From Azolla pinnata (Eukaryota > Streptophyta > Polypodiopsida > Salviniales > Salviniaceae): a stretch of 64,000 bases of DNA. Below, in pieces: positions 1 through 12,896 of the stretch. Both the position numbers and the translations under genes were made by a program. Position 1 is the stretch's first letter. Each line of letters starts with the position of its first letter. The notes under the pieces are model-generated. The model was given only the letters and a program-made list of their open reading frames with translations, did no database searches and was not told where the DNA came from. The stretch is taken from assembly GCA_037176905.1 (NCBI GenBank), contig JBBBWG010002670.1, positions 18,604 to 82,603 on the forward strand, given 5' to 3'.

Positions 1-3000
1 GCAGGTTAAACCTTCTGGTACCAGTCACTGTATAATTGGCAGATGAATCAATCAAATCCCAAGTTTGACCCTCCATTAGCTTTCTCGTTTCCATATCGGG
101 TAAAGCCTTCCATCAATTATGCATATAATCATTTAGCATGTGACAGAAATCTTCAGCCAAGTATGGTTTCTCCATTCAAACGCTCAATTGTACAAAAGCA
201 TTAGAGTTTACTAAGATTTCAAAGGATGCAACCACGATGATTTCTTCTTATTCCCCTTATGTGGAGATTCACAGCTATAAACGTTTTATATAAACGTTCA
301 ACTTCTATACTAATTTTACTCCATCAGTCTGTAGTACCTTCATCGTAACCTCCATTTTTGTATCTACCCATCAACATTTTACTAATCTGTTCAATGCCCC
401 ACATCCACCTAAGAAGCATCCTGACATCACACTACCAAAGATAACCACCATGAAATAATCCAGGATGCACCTCCCAACATTCTTTCATCAGTAAGAACAG
501 TTTCTGCCAGAAATGTGAGTTAAACTGTAGATGTTTAAATGGATCTCAGTGCATCTATACTACGTCCACAGCAAGAACTCTTCAGTAGATTAAGAATTCA
601 CATTTACAGATCATATTTTCCCTCTCTCTTCAATCAAAGAAGAAATGAAACGATTTGTTACTAAAATCTTAATAAGACCACTACTAATTCCTTGGGGCTT
701 CAACTCGTGTTTATATGCTCCTAATTAGCATATAGATAGCATATTCCATATGAAAAATGATAGAGTGATGTATCCTGGAAACTCTCATCCAAGTTAGAAC
801 CATACTATATCATTTAAAAAAAAATCAGAATGCATCTAATTTATATTAAGTATTGATTCTGTTATATATGCAATTATGCTTATATTGCACATGGTTTAGA
901 AGATTTTACTCACCTTCTGAGAATTAATTATCCGTTCCTTTGCCGTCTCATAATTGAAGAAACTGTATGCAAACTCTTGATATAGATCTTTGAGTTTGTA
1001 GACAGTTTTGGTTAAAACAAATAGTTCATCTGCAATGAGAAAATGTTTGATTTATGTAAATTTCAGGAAAAGTAAGTCTTTTACAATAAGATACATGCAT
1101 GCATACATACATACTACGTATATATGCCTAGACATACACACACAGAGAGGGGGACAAAGAGATGGCCAAAAGCCAATTTGTAGATAATACGTTTCTTACC
1201 TTCAATGCTTCCACTATCAGTCATAGATGAGTCACTATCCCTTGGTCCACGCATCCAAAAGTTATTGCATAGCTTCTCAATGGATAGTTCTAACGTGGAT
1301 AGCAATGAATTGAGTTGAAATTGCATCATAGAGATGCTTCTTGAACTGTAAACAAAAAAAGTTGGACCTAAATATTGCAGTCATGGAATCCACATTGCTA
1401 AATACTATTAATTCAAAAGAACAAAACTAATTTCCAATATTCAAATGCGGATTTCACATTGAATGCACAAATCAGTAAGAAAACATAATCAGATTTTCTA
1501 GTGAAAATACAGCAGAAGGTCGTATAATCAATATAATCACTACAGCTGTGAGCATTCTCACCTAAACCATAAACCCCAATTCCAGACTTAACCCTATTAT
1601 CATCAACCTGGCAAGCAGTGAAACACATATAATAAACCAAAATCTATATTCACGATTATATAAGAGGAAAGTGCACACAGGATTCAGTTTTCCTTGATGG
1701 CAGGCCGAAGACAATGGTTATCATTGATCAATAAGATAGATCGTAGGAAAGCTGCACATTGCACAAGTAAAAAAAGGGGGGATGACATAACAGAAAAACT
1801 GGATCCAGCTTTCACACTGCATCACATAAAGGGGTCCGTGTATAACAAATAAGAAAAATCTCATACATAGTATAGTATCTTGTACAGGGATAAGAAAGAC
1901 GGAGAGAGAGCAAGTGAAACCTATCCATATCTGGGACAGTTGTTAAGCCTATCTCCATCCCCATCCTTCGTGTTGTCATCTTATCCTTTAATGCACTCAC
2001 AAACCCTTTTGATGATAATTCCCGCCTTGGTGATCCATAACTTGAATCTTGACCATCTTGATTATCTCCGCACTTGTATACAATTCCATTGAAATTCTCA
2101 CCTAAAACTTTGTGCACACCAAAGCCATTGTTTGACTCTGGCTTGGATGGAGAGACATCATAGAGTCTTTCATACCCAGAAATTATAGATGGCATCCTGA
2201 TTGTATTCACCTAGCACATATAATCAAATCCAGTTACGTATATATGAAAACCAATACATCCTCAAATCACAAATGCTATATAAATTGTTTATTAATACTT
2301 TCACATACCTTATCAACAAACTTGTCCGCAATCATACTTCTATCCTCTTCATTTTCTATTGATTTGAGATGTTTCAAGTCATCCCTGAGTTTATGTATCT
2401 CTAGATCTTGTCTCTGCAACTCCGACTTGAGTTTATTGAGCTCTACATCTGTTTGATCACCGAAAGACTTGTTCCTACGAGTTTCTTCTCCAATTTTAAC
2501 GCATCGAGGAGTCTTATACATCATGTTGTTAGTAGTTTTACTATCATCACTGAATGCCATAGAATGAATATGCCTTCCACTGGCAGGATTATGATTATGC
2601 ATAGGTTGAATTGGATCAGTGGCATTATCTACCACATTGCTTTCCATCTTATTGATAAATTCTATCTGTTTGAATCGGCTTTCTATATTTTCTACTGCAT
2701 TTCCACCCACCATTTCCTGCCTTTGCACCCATTCAGAAACATCCGGGCCAGAGAAATCGATTAAGTCTGTAACTTCATGCAACTGAGTTACATGGTTGCG
2801 ATCATTACTAACATTACTTGTTTTACTAAAACCCACGGCTTGAGGTTGCTTGCTCCCATTGCTAATCACGCCATTGACAGAACTCTGATCATCATGAATA
2901 GCGCTGGCATCTAATACATCTTTACATACCAATGCTGATTGCCGTTGTGAGATGCCTACCGTCTGGGTCAGCACTATTTTTGAGGTTTTCGGTGAAATAT

Positions 3001-3007
3001 CCCCCAT
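1..3007 (-). CDS. Unrecognised coiled-coil protein gene, 3' end outside window
   Basis: I do not recognise this family. Five exons join in frame on the minus strand: 3007-2309, 2210-1921, 1345-1200, 1029-914 and, less surely, 106-1, which runs off the window. The first four have good GT-AG sites and matching phases (0, 2, 1, 0). The last acceptor has a poor pyrimidine tract. The start is the first ATG of the long first exon; an in-frame TAA lies upstream. The first ~180 residues are polar and look disordered. Residues ~190-233 form a charged heptad-like helix (ELNKLKSELQRQDLEIHKLR). Exons 3 and 4 encode leucine-rich helical segments (LNSLLSTLELSIEKL; LTKTVYKLKDLYQEF). Overall it suggests a structural or scaffold coiled-coil protein, but that is inference. 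It is divergent from the DUF1350 gene to the right. Confidence 0.6.
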
Positions 3008-4560
3008 TTTTTCTTCTCTCAAATTGTTAAATTTACCTTAAGTCCCTCAAAACAAACATCCCAGTACACAGAGCCAGACGTTTTAATGTTGTGTTACCAC
3101 GCCTGCTAAAGAAAGTATACATTTAGCATTGTTACTGTCTTAACCCAATGTCATCTTATATTAACTGAAAAACACCAGTTTCCTATGTATGTTTATTTAT
3201 TCATGGATTGGCTATAAAACTATTGACATGAATTTATGTCAGATGAATAAAAATAGATAGGACGTCACCTATGAGATAGCTTGATAATATAATTGGTGTA
3301 TAAATGGACCCATGATCAAAATATATGCAAATCCGGATCTTTTCGTTTATAAAATTCATTAGTAGGCCTCCAGCCAAGTTATCACCGGAACTGTGCCCAA
3401 CTTGTCCGTTCATTCATATGTTATCTCATTACGACCAATGCATGGAAAAGTAATCAATTCATTAATTGGCAATAAACCTATTGATAAGAATTCATCCTGG
3501 ATCAATAGAAATAAATGAGCTGTCATTTGTGTAGTGTCTTCATTATACGATCAAAGGTCACAATATATGCATCCCATGAATCGTCCATTTTATCAGCTTA
3601 TCAAACGGTGCACCCTCAACTTATCTACGGCCAAGCCCAACTTGTTCATTGATTCATCTGCTATTTTGTTACCAAATGCATTAACCACAAAAGAACAACT
3701 TTTTCTATGCGATATTTATTCCTAATATTCAATCTGTCAATAAACTGAAGAAAGGGCTCGCTTTGTAAGCATATAACCAAAATTGAGCTTCCATCGATAC
3801 TAAGTAAAAATCAAACCCAAGAATAGTTATGTGTTCGCTGCAGTCAAAAAAATAAAAGCTTTAACTATTCGTATTGATGGAAACAGATGGGGGACGGGAT
3901 CTCATTGTTTGTATCTCTTTTCGTTAACCTTGGAGCAGGAAAATGGAAACACAAATGAAATGAGAAAGGAAGAAGAGAGACGGTGAGATACCTTCTTCTT
4001 CATAATAACAATGATAACGATAGCAAGTGAAGGAAGCAATGGCCATGTCCGCGGCCGAGAAGGAACACAACAATCATCCGCCTTCCTTTCTTTTCCTCGA
4101 TCTGAAGGGCGTGTGCGAGAAAAGGGAAGAGAAACACACACGGCGGGGCGGAGTATGGATGAGGAAGGAAGAACGGATTCTTGTGCAAAGCGGGATGTAA
4201 GATGAGGACCAAGGGGATGGCTTTCTTCTGTAAAATGGATTTGGGGAAGGGGGCGGGGGGGGGTGAAAGGGAGAGAGCAAAATGGCATGCAAGCTGCACG
4301 ACGCCATAGCTTCCTGTCTGTCTGTCTTTCTTGTTTTTAAGTGGAAAATAGGGGAAGAAAAAACTGCCCAGAACTCTGAGAGAGAGAGAGAGAGAGAGAG
4401 ATTCCTCCCGCCTTGTTCTTCGGAGGAAGAAGAGGACTGTGGGCTCGAGCACTCTTTGGCCACATCTGCATTTCTTCTTCTTCTTCCTTCTTCTTCTTCC
4501 TTCTTTCTTTCTTCTTCTTCTTCTTCTTCTTCTTCTTTCTTCTTCTTCTTCTTCTTCCAC
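3008..4560. other. Spacer upstream of the coiled-coil gene with CT-rich tracts
   Basis: No supportable gene. The first kilobase is AT-rich and featureless. From ~4220 it becomes strand-asymmetric: a G-run near 4250, an (AG)n run at 4376-4400 and a long TTC/CTT tract at ~4470-4558. Open frames here on both strands are low-complexity translations of these tracts. Confidence 0.6.
4370..4558. repeat. Microsatellites: (AG)n then (TTC)n
   Basis: An AG dinucleotide run (4376-4400) is followed ~70 bp later by an imperfect TTC/CTT trinucleotide tract that ends where the 165 bp higher-order repeat begins. Confidence 0.85.
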
Positions 4561-4910
4561 ACTAATTACAGTTACTAGATCGGTGTGTTACTAATTACAC
4601 TTGACTTGATCGGTGTTGCTAATTACACTTAACTTGATCAGTGTTGCTAATCACACTTAACCCGATCGGCGCTGTCAATTACACTTCCCTGATCAGTATT
4701 GCTGATCGGACTTCTTCTTCTTCTTCTTCCACACTAATTGTAGTTACTAGATCAATGTTACTAATTGCAGTTACTATATCAATGTTACTAATTACACTTA
4801 ACTTGTTCAGTGTTGCTAATTACACTTAACCCGATCAGCGCTGTCGATCGGACTTACCTGATCAGTATTGCTGGTCAGATTTACCTGATCGGTACTGCTA
4901 GTTAAACCTT
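4545..4910. repeat. Nested tandem repeat (~35 bp units in a ~165 bp higher-order unit)
   Basis: Units resemble 'ttgctaattacacttaac' plus 'gatcagtg', each ~35 bp. They are arranged twice in the same order. Each large unit opens with a TTC run and 'cacactaatt' (4550s and 4715s) and ends with 'cctgatcagtattgctg' (4689 and 4858). The TTC run was therefore copied along with the minisatellite. Confidence 0.75.
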
Positions 4911-5679
4911 GCCTTACTGATATATATTCGACGGGGAGTGGTTCCACATCAACCAATCGTTATACAGTCCTTCGATTTGAGCCAGCTTTAGGGATAGAAG
5001 CCCCTGAAGCTTGACTCGATGCCCACGTAAACCAACCTCGATATTAAGTAGGAGGTTCCCCATAGGGTCCCAATCTGCCTGCACTAAATATAATCGGGGC
5101 TCCCAAGATCGACTAGGAAACAGAGCCTTGCCGATTATATTATAACACGGCGATCACACATAACATGGAGGAAGTTTCACCAAACTTCGCCAATCGCGAT
5201 TTTCTGTACGCGATCACGCGCTACTCATGAGACGAGACGAAGCACCTCCTACCTCTCGCTCCTTTCGTGGACAATCACGGGAAGACTTTTGCAGCATCGA
5301 GCGTCTCTCCAATCCAGGCGTCTTCTCTTCTAAATCTGGAATAAAATAAATAAACAACAGAGCTTTTGTATCGGTAAACGAAACGATCTTTTGGGGAACA
5401 TCGCAATCCACGACTTCTTACTCGAAGCCATTGGTCTGATATTTTTTCTCGTTTGCCCGATCCCTATGTGGAGCTCGAAGTGCAGCAATCGACGCCCGTC
5501 GCGCATAATGCGCTCGAGTTCCATTCGGCATGTTAAGGAGCCGCGTGCTAACCCACATCATCGATGACAAAGCCCCTACTTCGTTACAATCGTTGTTGCA
5601 GCTCTCATTAGCAGGCATTTGGGATGTATTACACGCTTTGTTGCTAATCGTTACAGTTGTTATAGGAGCCTCTCCATTC

Positions 5680-6010
5680 CCAATTCGACGAGCAAAACCC
5701 ATGTATTACTTCTTCTATCCGCGATCGATCTAGACATGGGTTGCTGCAGGAACCGCTCCATTCGCATTGGATCAGCAAAAACCCAGCTCCAAATGCATCA
5801 CTTCCATCCTTCGCTGATCTGGTGGACGTGAACTGCCGGTTGGAGCCACTCCATTCTTATTCGACTAGCAAAACCCACCTCTAGATGCATTACTTCTTCC
5901 ATCTCTTCAGCCGATCTGGACGCGGAGATGGCTTGCAAAAAGAGCTGCTTGGCTCCATTGCCTCCCTCGCACCAGCAAAACCCAGAATTCCGCAGACAGT
6001 ATTAACTTCC
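5680..6010. repeat. Degenerate ~95 bp tandem repeat upstream of the DUF1350 gene
   Basis: Four diverged copies of 'agcaaaaccca' followed by a 'gcattacttcttccatc'-like string and 'cgatctgga' start near 5690, 5775, 5870 and 5967. The array lies in the promoter or 5' region of the gene starting at 6386. A telo-box-like 'aaaccctaaacc' follows at ~6095. Confidence 0.55.
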
Positions 6011-6385
6011 TCTGTCCTCGGCCAATCTCGAAGCGGGTCGTGGCAAAAAAAAAAACGCAGAGCTCTTCGCAGACAGCAGCCGCCCGAAAGCCCAAACCCT
6101 AAACCCCAAACGCATGGACCCGATGATCCATTCAACCTAATTAAAGCTCTCTCTCCAGATCAGATCAGATCAGATCAGATCAGATCAGTTCAGAATCTCC
6201 AGAGTTTTGTTGCAGTAAGAGGTCTCAATGAATTCATTTATCTAATTTTGACTGTGTTCTTTTGATCTTCTTCTTCTTCTTCTTCTTCTTCTTCTTCTCC
6301 ATCGCCATGGACCTCGCCATCGCCATCGCCATCGCCATCGCCACGACCCAGCTCTGAGAAAACGAACCTGCAGAGCGCACGCACG

Positions 6386-9300
6386 ATGACTCTTTCCCCT
6401 TCTCTGCTGCCGCACCCGCACAAGCTCCCGCCCCCTCCCTACCGTTCTTCTTCTTCTTCTTCTTGTTCCCTTGGGTTTCGCCCCTCCCTCGCCATGCTCG
6501 CATCCCTGCCTCCCTCTCCTGCAACTCCGCCCCCGTCGCCATCGCCATCGCCATCGCCATCTCCATCTCCATCGCCATCGCCATCACGGTCTCCATCGTT
6601 CTCGCCACCGCCCTCCTCCCCGTGGCTGACCTCCTCACCGCCCCGGCCACTCCGGCCTGTCCTTCGGTCTCACTCCCTCCGCAGCATGGACGATTCTGCC
6701 AGGGATCGCAGCATCCAGCTCTACGGTCAAATCGAAAGGTCAGTGCCTTCCTGTCGAGCTGGAGAAACTCGTGAGTTTGGCCGATTTGGCGCGGCTTCTC
6801 GTGTGAAAGATTGTAGGCGCAACTCTTATCTCCCCATTGATAAGCTAGATTATCTGTCTCATAATTATGGTGTGTGAGCCATTCTTCTTTTTGGTAAAGC
6901 CAGTGTCTTATTGCTGCGGTTGCTGTGCAATGAGAGGATAAGCAACATATCAAAATACGTCGTGAAATTTCTCTTTTTTGTATACTATCTCCCTGAATTT
7001 TCGCCTCCTGACAATCTGCCAAGCTGTGTGTTTTCTTGTACTGGACGCAAATTTGTCATTGGATCTCAGAATTGGTTCTTTTCTGAGATCGTCTTTTTAT
7101 GAGATCGATAACATGCGGCCAAATATGAGTACATATTTTGCTCAAAGCATCAAAGCTGGCTAAAGAGCAAAACTATAATCAGCAAGATACTCACTATGGA
7201 AACTTTGAATTTTGTATTAGGGTCTTTACAGATGTCGCAAAGAGATCTCAGAGTACATTTGGAGATACCGGAGATTGGCAGCTGATTGAGGTAATTTAGC
7301 ATTCCACAAGAGATGTATGATTATGGATGAGAAGGCATGCTTTTTTTATGGTACCTTTTTTCTCTTCGATTGAAAATCTGTACGCACATATGTACTATTA
7401 ATATATATTTCAGTTCTGTTTGTAAGAATCTTCCCACTTGATACCTTTAGCCGTTACAATTTATGAGATTGAGGTCGAATCATAGCTATTTCCTAGTTCA
7501 TGCGATTGTTTAAATTAAGATGGCACAAGTATTGTGAAGGTCAATCAAAACATTTTGTGCTCAAATTTTTAGTTGCAAATACTCCACAAATAAACGTTAA
7601 ACAATATGGTGGTAGAATTCATGTTCAATGCCTTCAATTCTTGTTGTACATTGTGAGAATATATTATTTTCAAATGAATATTTGTTTAATTCAAACAAAG
7701 AAATGTAAAACATGTGTGTACATATGTATGCGGTAGAATAAGAAAAGAGCAATTTTTTATGTCTGCCATACATGGTTTTGAATTCTTCAACTTGTGGTCA
7801 TCTTCAAAAAGAATGGGAACGTGATTTTCTTTCTAATCATAGAGCAGGGTGCCTGGGTGATTAAGCCACAAGTAGGTGTACCATCTGCAGTTGTACATTT
7901 CACAGGTGGTGTGTTTGTCGGTGCTGCTCCACAGCTAACCTACAGACTATTTCTTGAACGGCTGGCTGAGCGGTATGACTTTTGCTTGTCTCTCCAACTA
8001 CAGGGGAGATTTCACTATAAAAAATATGGATTTTCTGGATGACTAAATAATATCTATCGATCGTATTTCCAGGGGATTTCTAATAATCGCAACACCATTC
8101 GCCAGTGGGTTTGATCATCTCCGAATTGCTGATGAAGTGCAGTTCAAGTTTGATCGTTGCTTCAGGGTACTCCGAGAGGAGAATGTGAGTGTATTCAATG
8201 TCTATAAATGCTCGGCTACAATATAGTTAATGTTCAAACTGTCAATGACTAGCTGTGCAGTCATGCATTCCAATATTTTATTCAGGTAGGTGCGGATAGA
8301 AAATTAGCTTTTACAAACCCATAACCGCTCGTGAGTTTGACATGAATATTCTGATTTTTGCAGATCGATAGTCTTCCTATATTCGGAGTAGGTCATTCTA
8401 TGGGAGCTCTTATGCAACTATTAATAGGTATTATGATCAAGGAATTCAGTATTCATGTGTTTGGCAGGTGGTATTAGAAATAATTGCCTTATATTCCGAA
8501 AAAGAGATGATATATTTCAGGATAATTTTTGGTAGAAGATGCTTTAATAATTGTCGTACAGACCATAGAGGACAATATAATCACAAACAGACTTGCAGTT
8601 ATTTTATGTTAACTAGCCTCTTTGTAGTGCTGTCTTCGATTAAACATCTGGCAACCTAATTAGAACACAAAACCTCACTACGTGCCCTCATTGTAGAACG
8701 TTGATGCTGTTTAATTCAAGCCTCAAATCTTGATTCTTTGCTCATTAATCCTCAATCTAGGACATGATGTAATCAATCAAATATGCCACTCAACTGGTAT
8801 TAAACCTCAATTTTGATTCTTTACAATGCCATGCATTTAGGTCATAATGACTGTGATGCATTCTCCTTCCAAAACTTATGTCATTAACTCTACGTTTGAC
8901 CTTGTTGAACACTCTTTTGATTTTAAAATCGTAAACCTCTATTCAACCTTATTAAGGACACAGAAATGGAAAAAAAATCAGCTGAAATGATAGTTTGTGA
9001 TTGCATGATGCTTATATTTAAGAATTTTCCTGCTGTTCGATAACATATATTTGTGTTTATGAAAGTTTGTCAGAGTATTTTCTATTGATATCAGCCAAAA
9101 TATTTGCTGGGCATTAAATAATTGGGAATATTCTTCCTGTATAACTTCCTAGTCTCTGGGCTTTGGCAATCAAACAAGAACTCTGGTGGGACACCTCAAA
9201 CCTCAGGGATGTGTGGGGGATGTATATGATTATCATATTGCTCTCTTAGGGTGCTTGGTTTATAATGTATACACTGGAGAATTATAGAGATCAATGAAAT

Positions 9301-10957
9301 ACTTCAAACTTAGCTATGGAAAGCGTATGCATGTTTTTGACATTCCAAAGTAGAGATGCACAATTTCTTAATGCAAGTTTAACTCCCTTTGAGATTTGAT
9401 TTCAGCGGCAAGGTATGCAGTTCGACGTACTGGAAATGTGCTCATGTCTTTTAATAATAAGGTAGCCAAATGCTTTGTGCGAGTTCTTTTTTACTACTTT
9501 CAATATTAAATTATCACAAGAAGAATATATTATAATACCAATTTAATTGAATCAGAAATCTATTTTTGCAAGCATAATAGTGTTTGCCTTGAATGTCAGA
9601 ACAGTGTAAAATTTCAGAGTGCATTGATGCAGGAGGCAAGTAAGGCAATTCCACTATTTTCTCCTGTCATAGTACCCATGGCTCAGAATTTGGGTCCAGT
9701 AATCAGTCAATTGATGGCATCACCCACTGTGAAATATGGGGTAATTATATTGTTTGCAATTTGACGTATGATGTTGACATAAGAAATGTATTGCCAGACA
9801 TTTTTGATGTCTAATATTGCAGGCAGAGATGGCAATTCGAAACTTACAAAATTTGAGCCCCTTTATGAAGCAAGTGCTTCCGTTGGTAGAGCAGCTTCCA
9901 CCATTATATGCAGATCTTGCGAATGGAAAAGATAGTTTTATACCTCAGCCTGATGAAACTCGACAATTGGTGAGTCCACTGGATCTTATCGTTCACAGCC
10001 TATTTATTTTTTCTTTTAGTGCTAATTATGTAATTAAGTCGCTGGGAATGCTTGCGATTTCTAATCCTCATTATCTACTAGGATAGAAGCAAAAGGGTGG
10101 TTTTAAAGTTCACTTTTACCGGCAATTCTTCTTCATAATATTTCAGGGATGGAACATAGATCCATCACATCCATTGCCTGTTAACATAAGTTGTTTGTAG
10201 ACTAAAACCTTTGAGTCTTACAATGAGCGAAAGGTTTTAAAAAATAACATCATCACAATCTGAAAATCTGAAGGTAAACTCTGATCAAGAGGGTGAAAAA
10301 TATATGTACTGTCTAGTGTGGACCAAAGCCAGACTATAAGAGAAATCATAAGAATTAAATGGCAGTATATTAGTGACAATAAATTTCTTTTTTTTATGCT
10401 TACAATTGCCACATTTTATTTACATGCCTTGCTGTACAGATAAAATCTTATTATGGGGTCCGTCAGAATTTCTTAATAAAATTCCAGAATGATGAAATTG
10501 ATGAGACAGCCCAACTAGCTCAGATCCTCAGCTTCGAGTCTGCAGTGAGCTCCTCACTTGATATGTCTATACGAACATTACCAGGAGATCATACTAGGCC
10601 ACTACAACAGGTGCCATCAGTGTGCCCTTACCTTTTCTATAAACTTGTTATTACTACACGTGTTTAATTACACGTGAACAAGAATAATAAAATGAATTTC
10701 TTTCATTGACAAAGGTATTGCCTGTTGTGCCACCGCCTGTGGCAGATGCTGTCTCACGAGGAAGTGAAATTTTCGCTAATTTAGCGACAGGAACACCTTG
10801 GGAATCAGTAGCCAAAGATGTCAGCCAAACATTGAGTGGAGAGGTGATAGCTCCTGGTGTACGCCAACAAATTATTGAGGATATAGAGGCTTTAGTGGAT
10901 GAAGTTGTCTCATGGATGGAGGCTTGCATAAGCAAACAACCAAAGAGACTAGAATAG
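6386..10957 (+). CDS. DUF1350 family protein (alpha/beta-hydrolase-like), probably chloroplast
   Basis: Ten exons give 490 residues: 6386-6770, 7232-7290, 7845-7972, 8073-8184, 8364-8427, 9406-9461, 9633-9740, 9823-9969, 10440-10610, 10715-10957. All phases agree. The exon 1 donor at 6770 (GTGAGT) keeps the frame; the nearer GT at 6739 does not. Residues 1-~110 are Ser/Pro-rich with an (SP)n run, fitting a plastid transit peptide. The core has the DUF1350 signature VVHFTGGVFVGAAPQLTYR (about 162-180), the segment ATPFASGFDH and a nucleophile-elbow-like GHSMG with Ser240. The C-terminus is helical. The family is conserved in plants and cyanobacteria. Its biochemical role is not established, and hydrolase activity is only inferred from the fold. 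It converges on the TPR gene. Confidence 0.88.
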
Positions 10958-12896
10958 ATGGATGTAAATACACGGACCCTTACCAACTGTATTCTGAAAA
11001 TTATTTCAATAGAACATTGTATATAGATTATTAATTTTGATCTTAATTATCGACCACCATTTGTTTTGGGAAACTGATGCTTTTGAGATAGTAGAGGGCT
11101 TTTGATTGTACTAGGTCAGCTGAGTACTTTTGCTCTTTCAAAAACTCGGTTTTATTTTAATGAAATCGCCTGCGTTCATTTTACCTCCAATTTGATAACG
11201 TAAAGCTGCATTTGAATATAATGCAAGTACTTGCCCACATCTCCGATAGTGCAAAACAAATTTTAATGTTTTGGTCTACACAATCCTTTCAGTTGAGTGA
11301 GGATAAGTATTTTCTTAGATTAGTGGATGAAACATTGATGGCAAGCCCATGGCAATACCGCTGCTATCTCGTGTAGATAGGAGTTGACAAAGATCCATTG
11401 GATTGGCATCTACAAACTTCATGGTCCCAATTTGCTTATGTTGTGAGTAATTACGGTTATAGCATTGGTCAATAAGGTGCCTCAATGTATTCTAGCTGTG
11501 GCTTGGAAGCATTTCTTTCATGTGCTTTCTTTGATCTAAAAGTTTCTAAGGAAAACCATTCATTCTATTTCTACTTGCCGGGTTCAGATGGAATTCATGG
11601 ACTATTTTGACCTCCAAAGTTGATTTCCATATGGTTTCCATTTCCAAACAAATTACTAATCCTAATCAATAAAAATTGGCCAGTTATTTTTTTGCATTCA
11701 TCCAAAACCTTGACTTGGAATGTACATGGCTGCAAAAAATCATTATTTGGAGATACTGATGGGTTTCATGAACTCTTCTCAAATATACGCAAGCTTTACA
11801 GTCATGTTCTCTCTCTTTCCCAGACCAAAAAATGGATGAAAGGTAGCTAAAGTGCACATGGTCTATGCAAACCAAATCTAAACTCTGTATTTGAGCATGT
11901 GTATTGTCTGTAAGACATAGACATGAGATCTTCATCACTTCATACTCATCGTGCTAGCGTGTGCAAATCAACTATTTCATGCACAGCATTCTGAGTTTCT
12001 CCATAAGACTGAGAGTTTCGATTTGGTATTCACTAGCACCCGGAATTCTTGTACTAACCTTCTCCATTTCTAGATGTATCACTTGCATAAATAAATGACA
12101 CTCCTCAATCTCATAAATTACACTTTCGTGGTTAGTAGTTACTGAAGTCATTTATTTAAGGTTTCATCCTGCATGCAGATAGTATTTGGATGGTATTCTG
12201 AATCATTCTTTTCGTTAAAATAACATACGCTAGGGAAATACAACTAAAATCTTTCTATTTCAGAATGTACAACTTGAGAATAACAAAAGAGGATACGTGA
12301 ACGACATCAACATTCCTCAATACATTCATTAAAGATTTTGTCCTTTAAGTTAGTACAGCAAATGGCATGCAGCCAATCTTGTTGATGGTCATCGCAAAAT
12401 AACCTCTTAAGTAAAAAGCACAGTTTATTAATTGATATTTATGAACAATCCTCAAAATATTTGAAGAGCTTAATTGAGAAACCATAGCAATGGAGCTTGT
12501 ATGAATTGGGGAGGCCCTCTTATGAGACAAGATATTTTCATGAAATCAAATCCCATCATGCTGATTATTGTTTTAAAGATACATCAAACAATCCAGTGAA
12601 TTTTGGCAAACATCATCCCAGATATTACTTCTGTTTTTCCTTAATGTGATGGCTGTTTAGCCTAGAATTATTGTTTCAGGCAGCTGAAGACTACATTATT
12701 GTCAACTCTTCTATTTAATGTATAGCTTGCAAGAAGAAATCATATACCTTAAGCCAAAACGTCTAAAAAAAAGGGCAGGCAACTAGAGAATGCAGGATTC
12801 ACACCCAACCAAACTGACACAGAGCATGCATACCGAGCAAAAGGATCTCTCATATGTATATATATATAATGACTTACTTCTCCATTATATATATCT
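10958..12896. other. Convergent intergenic spacer
   Basis: AT-rich DNA between the 3' ends of the DUF1350 (+) and TPR (-) genes. It presumably holds both 3' UTRs and terminators. I see no other gene and no obvious repeat here. Confidence 0.6.

Noticed and set aside
3902-4578. Overlapping open frames of 98-186 residues on both strands
   Set aside because: Composition follows the CT/TTC tracts (poly-Glu, poly-Arg, poly-Ser, poly-Phe), so they are repeat shadows.
6234-7022. 262-residue frame on the minus strand across DUF1350 exon 1
   Set aside because: Its Met/Ala repeats come from the CCATCG run opposite the (SP)n transit peptide; the plus-strand gene is certain.
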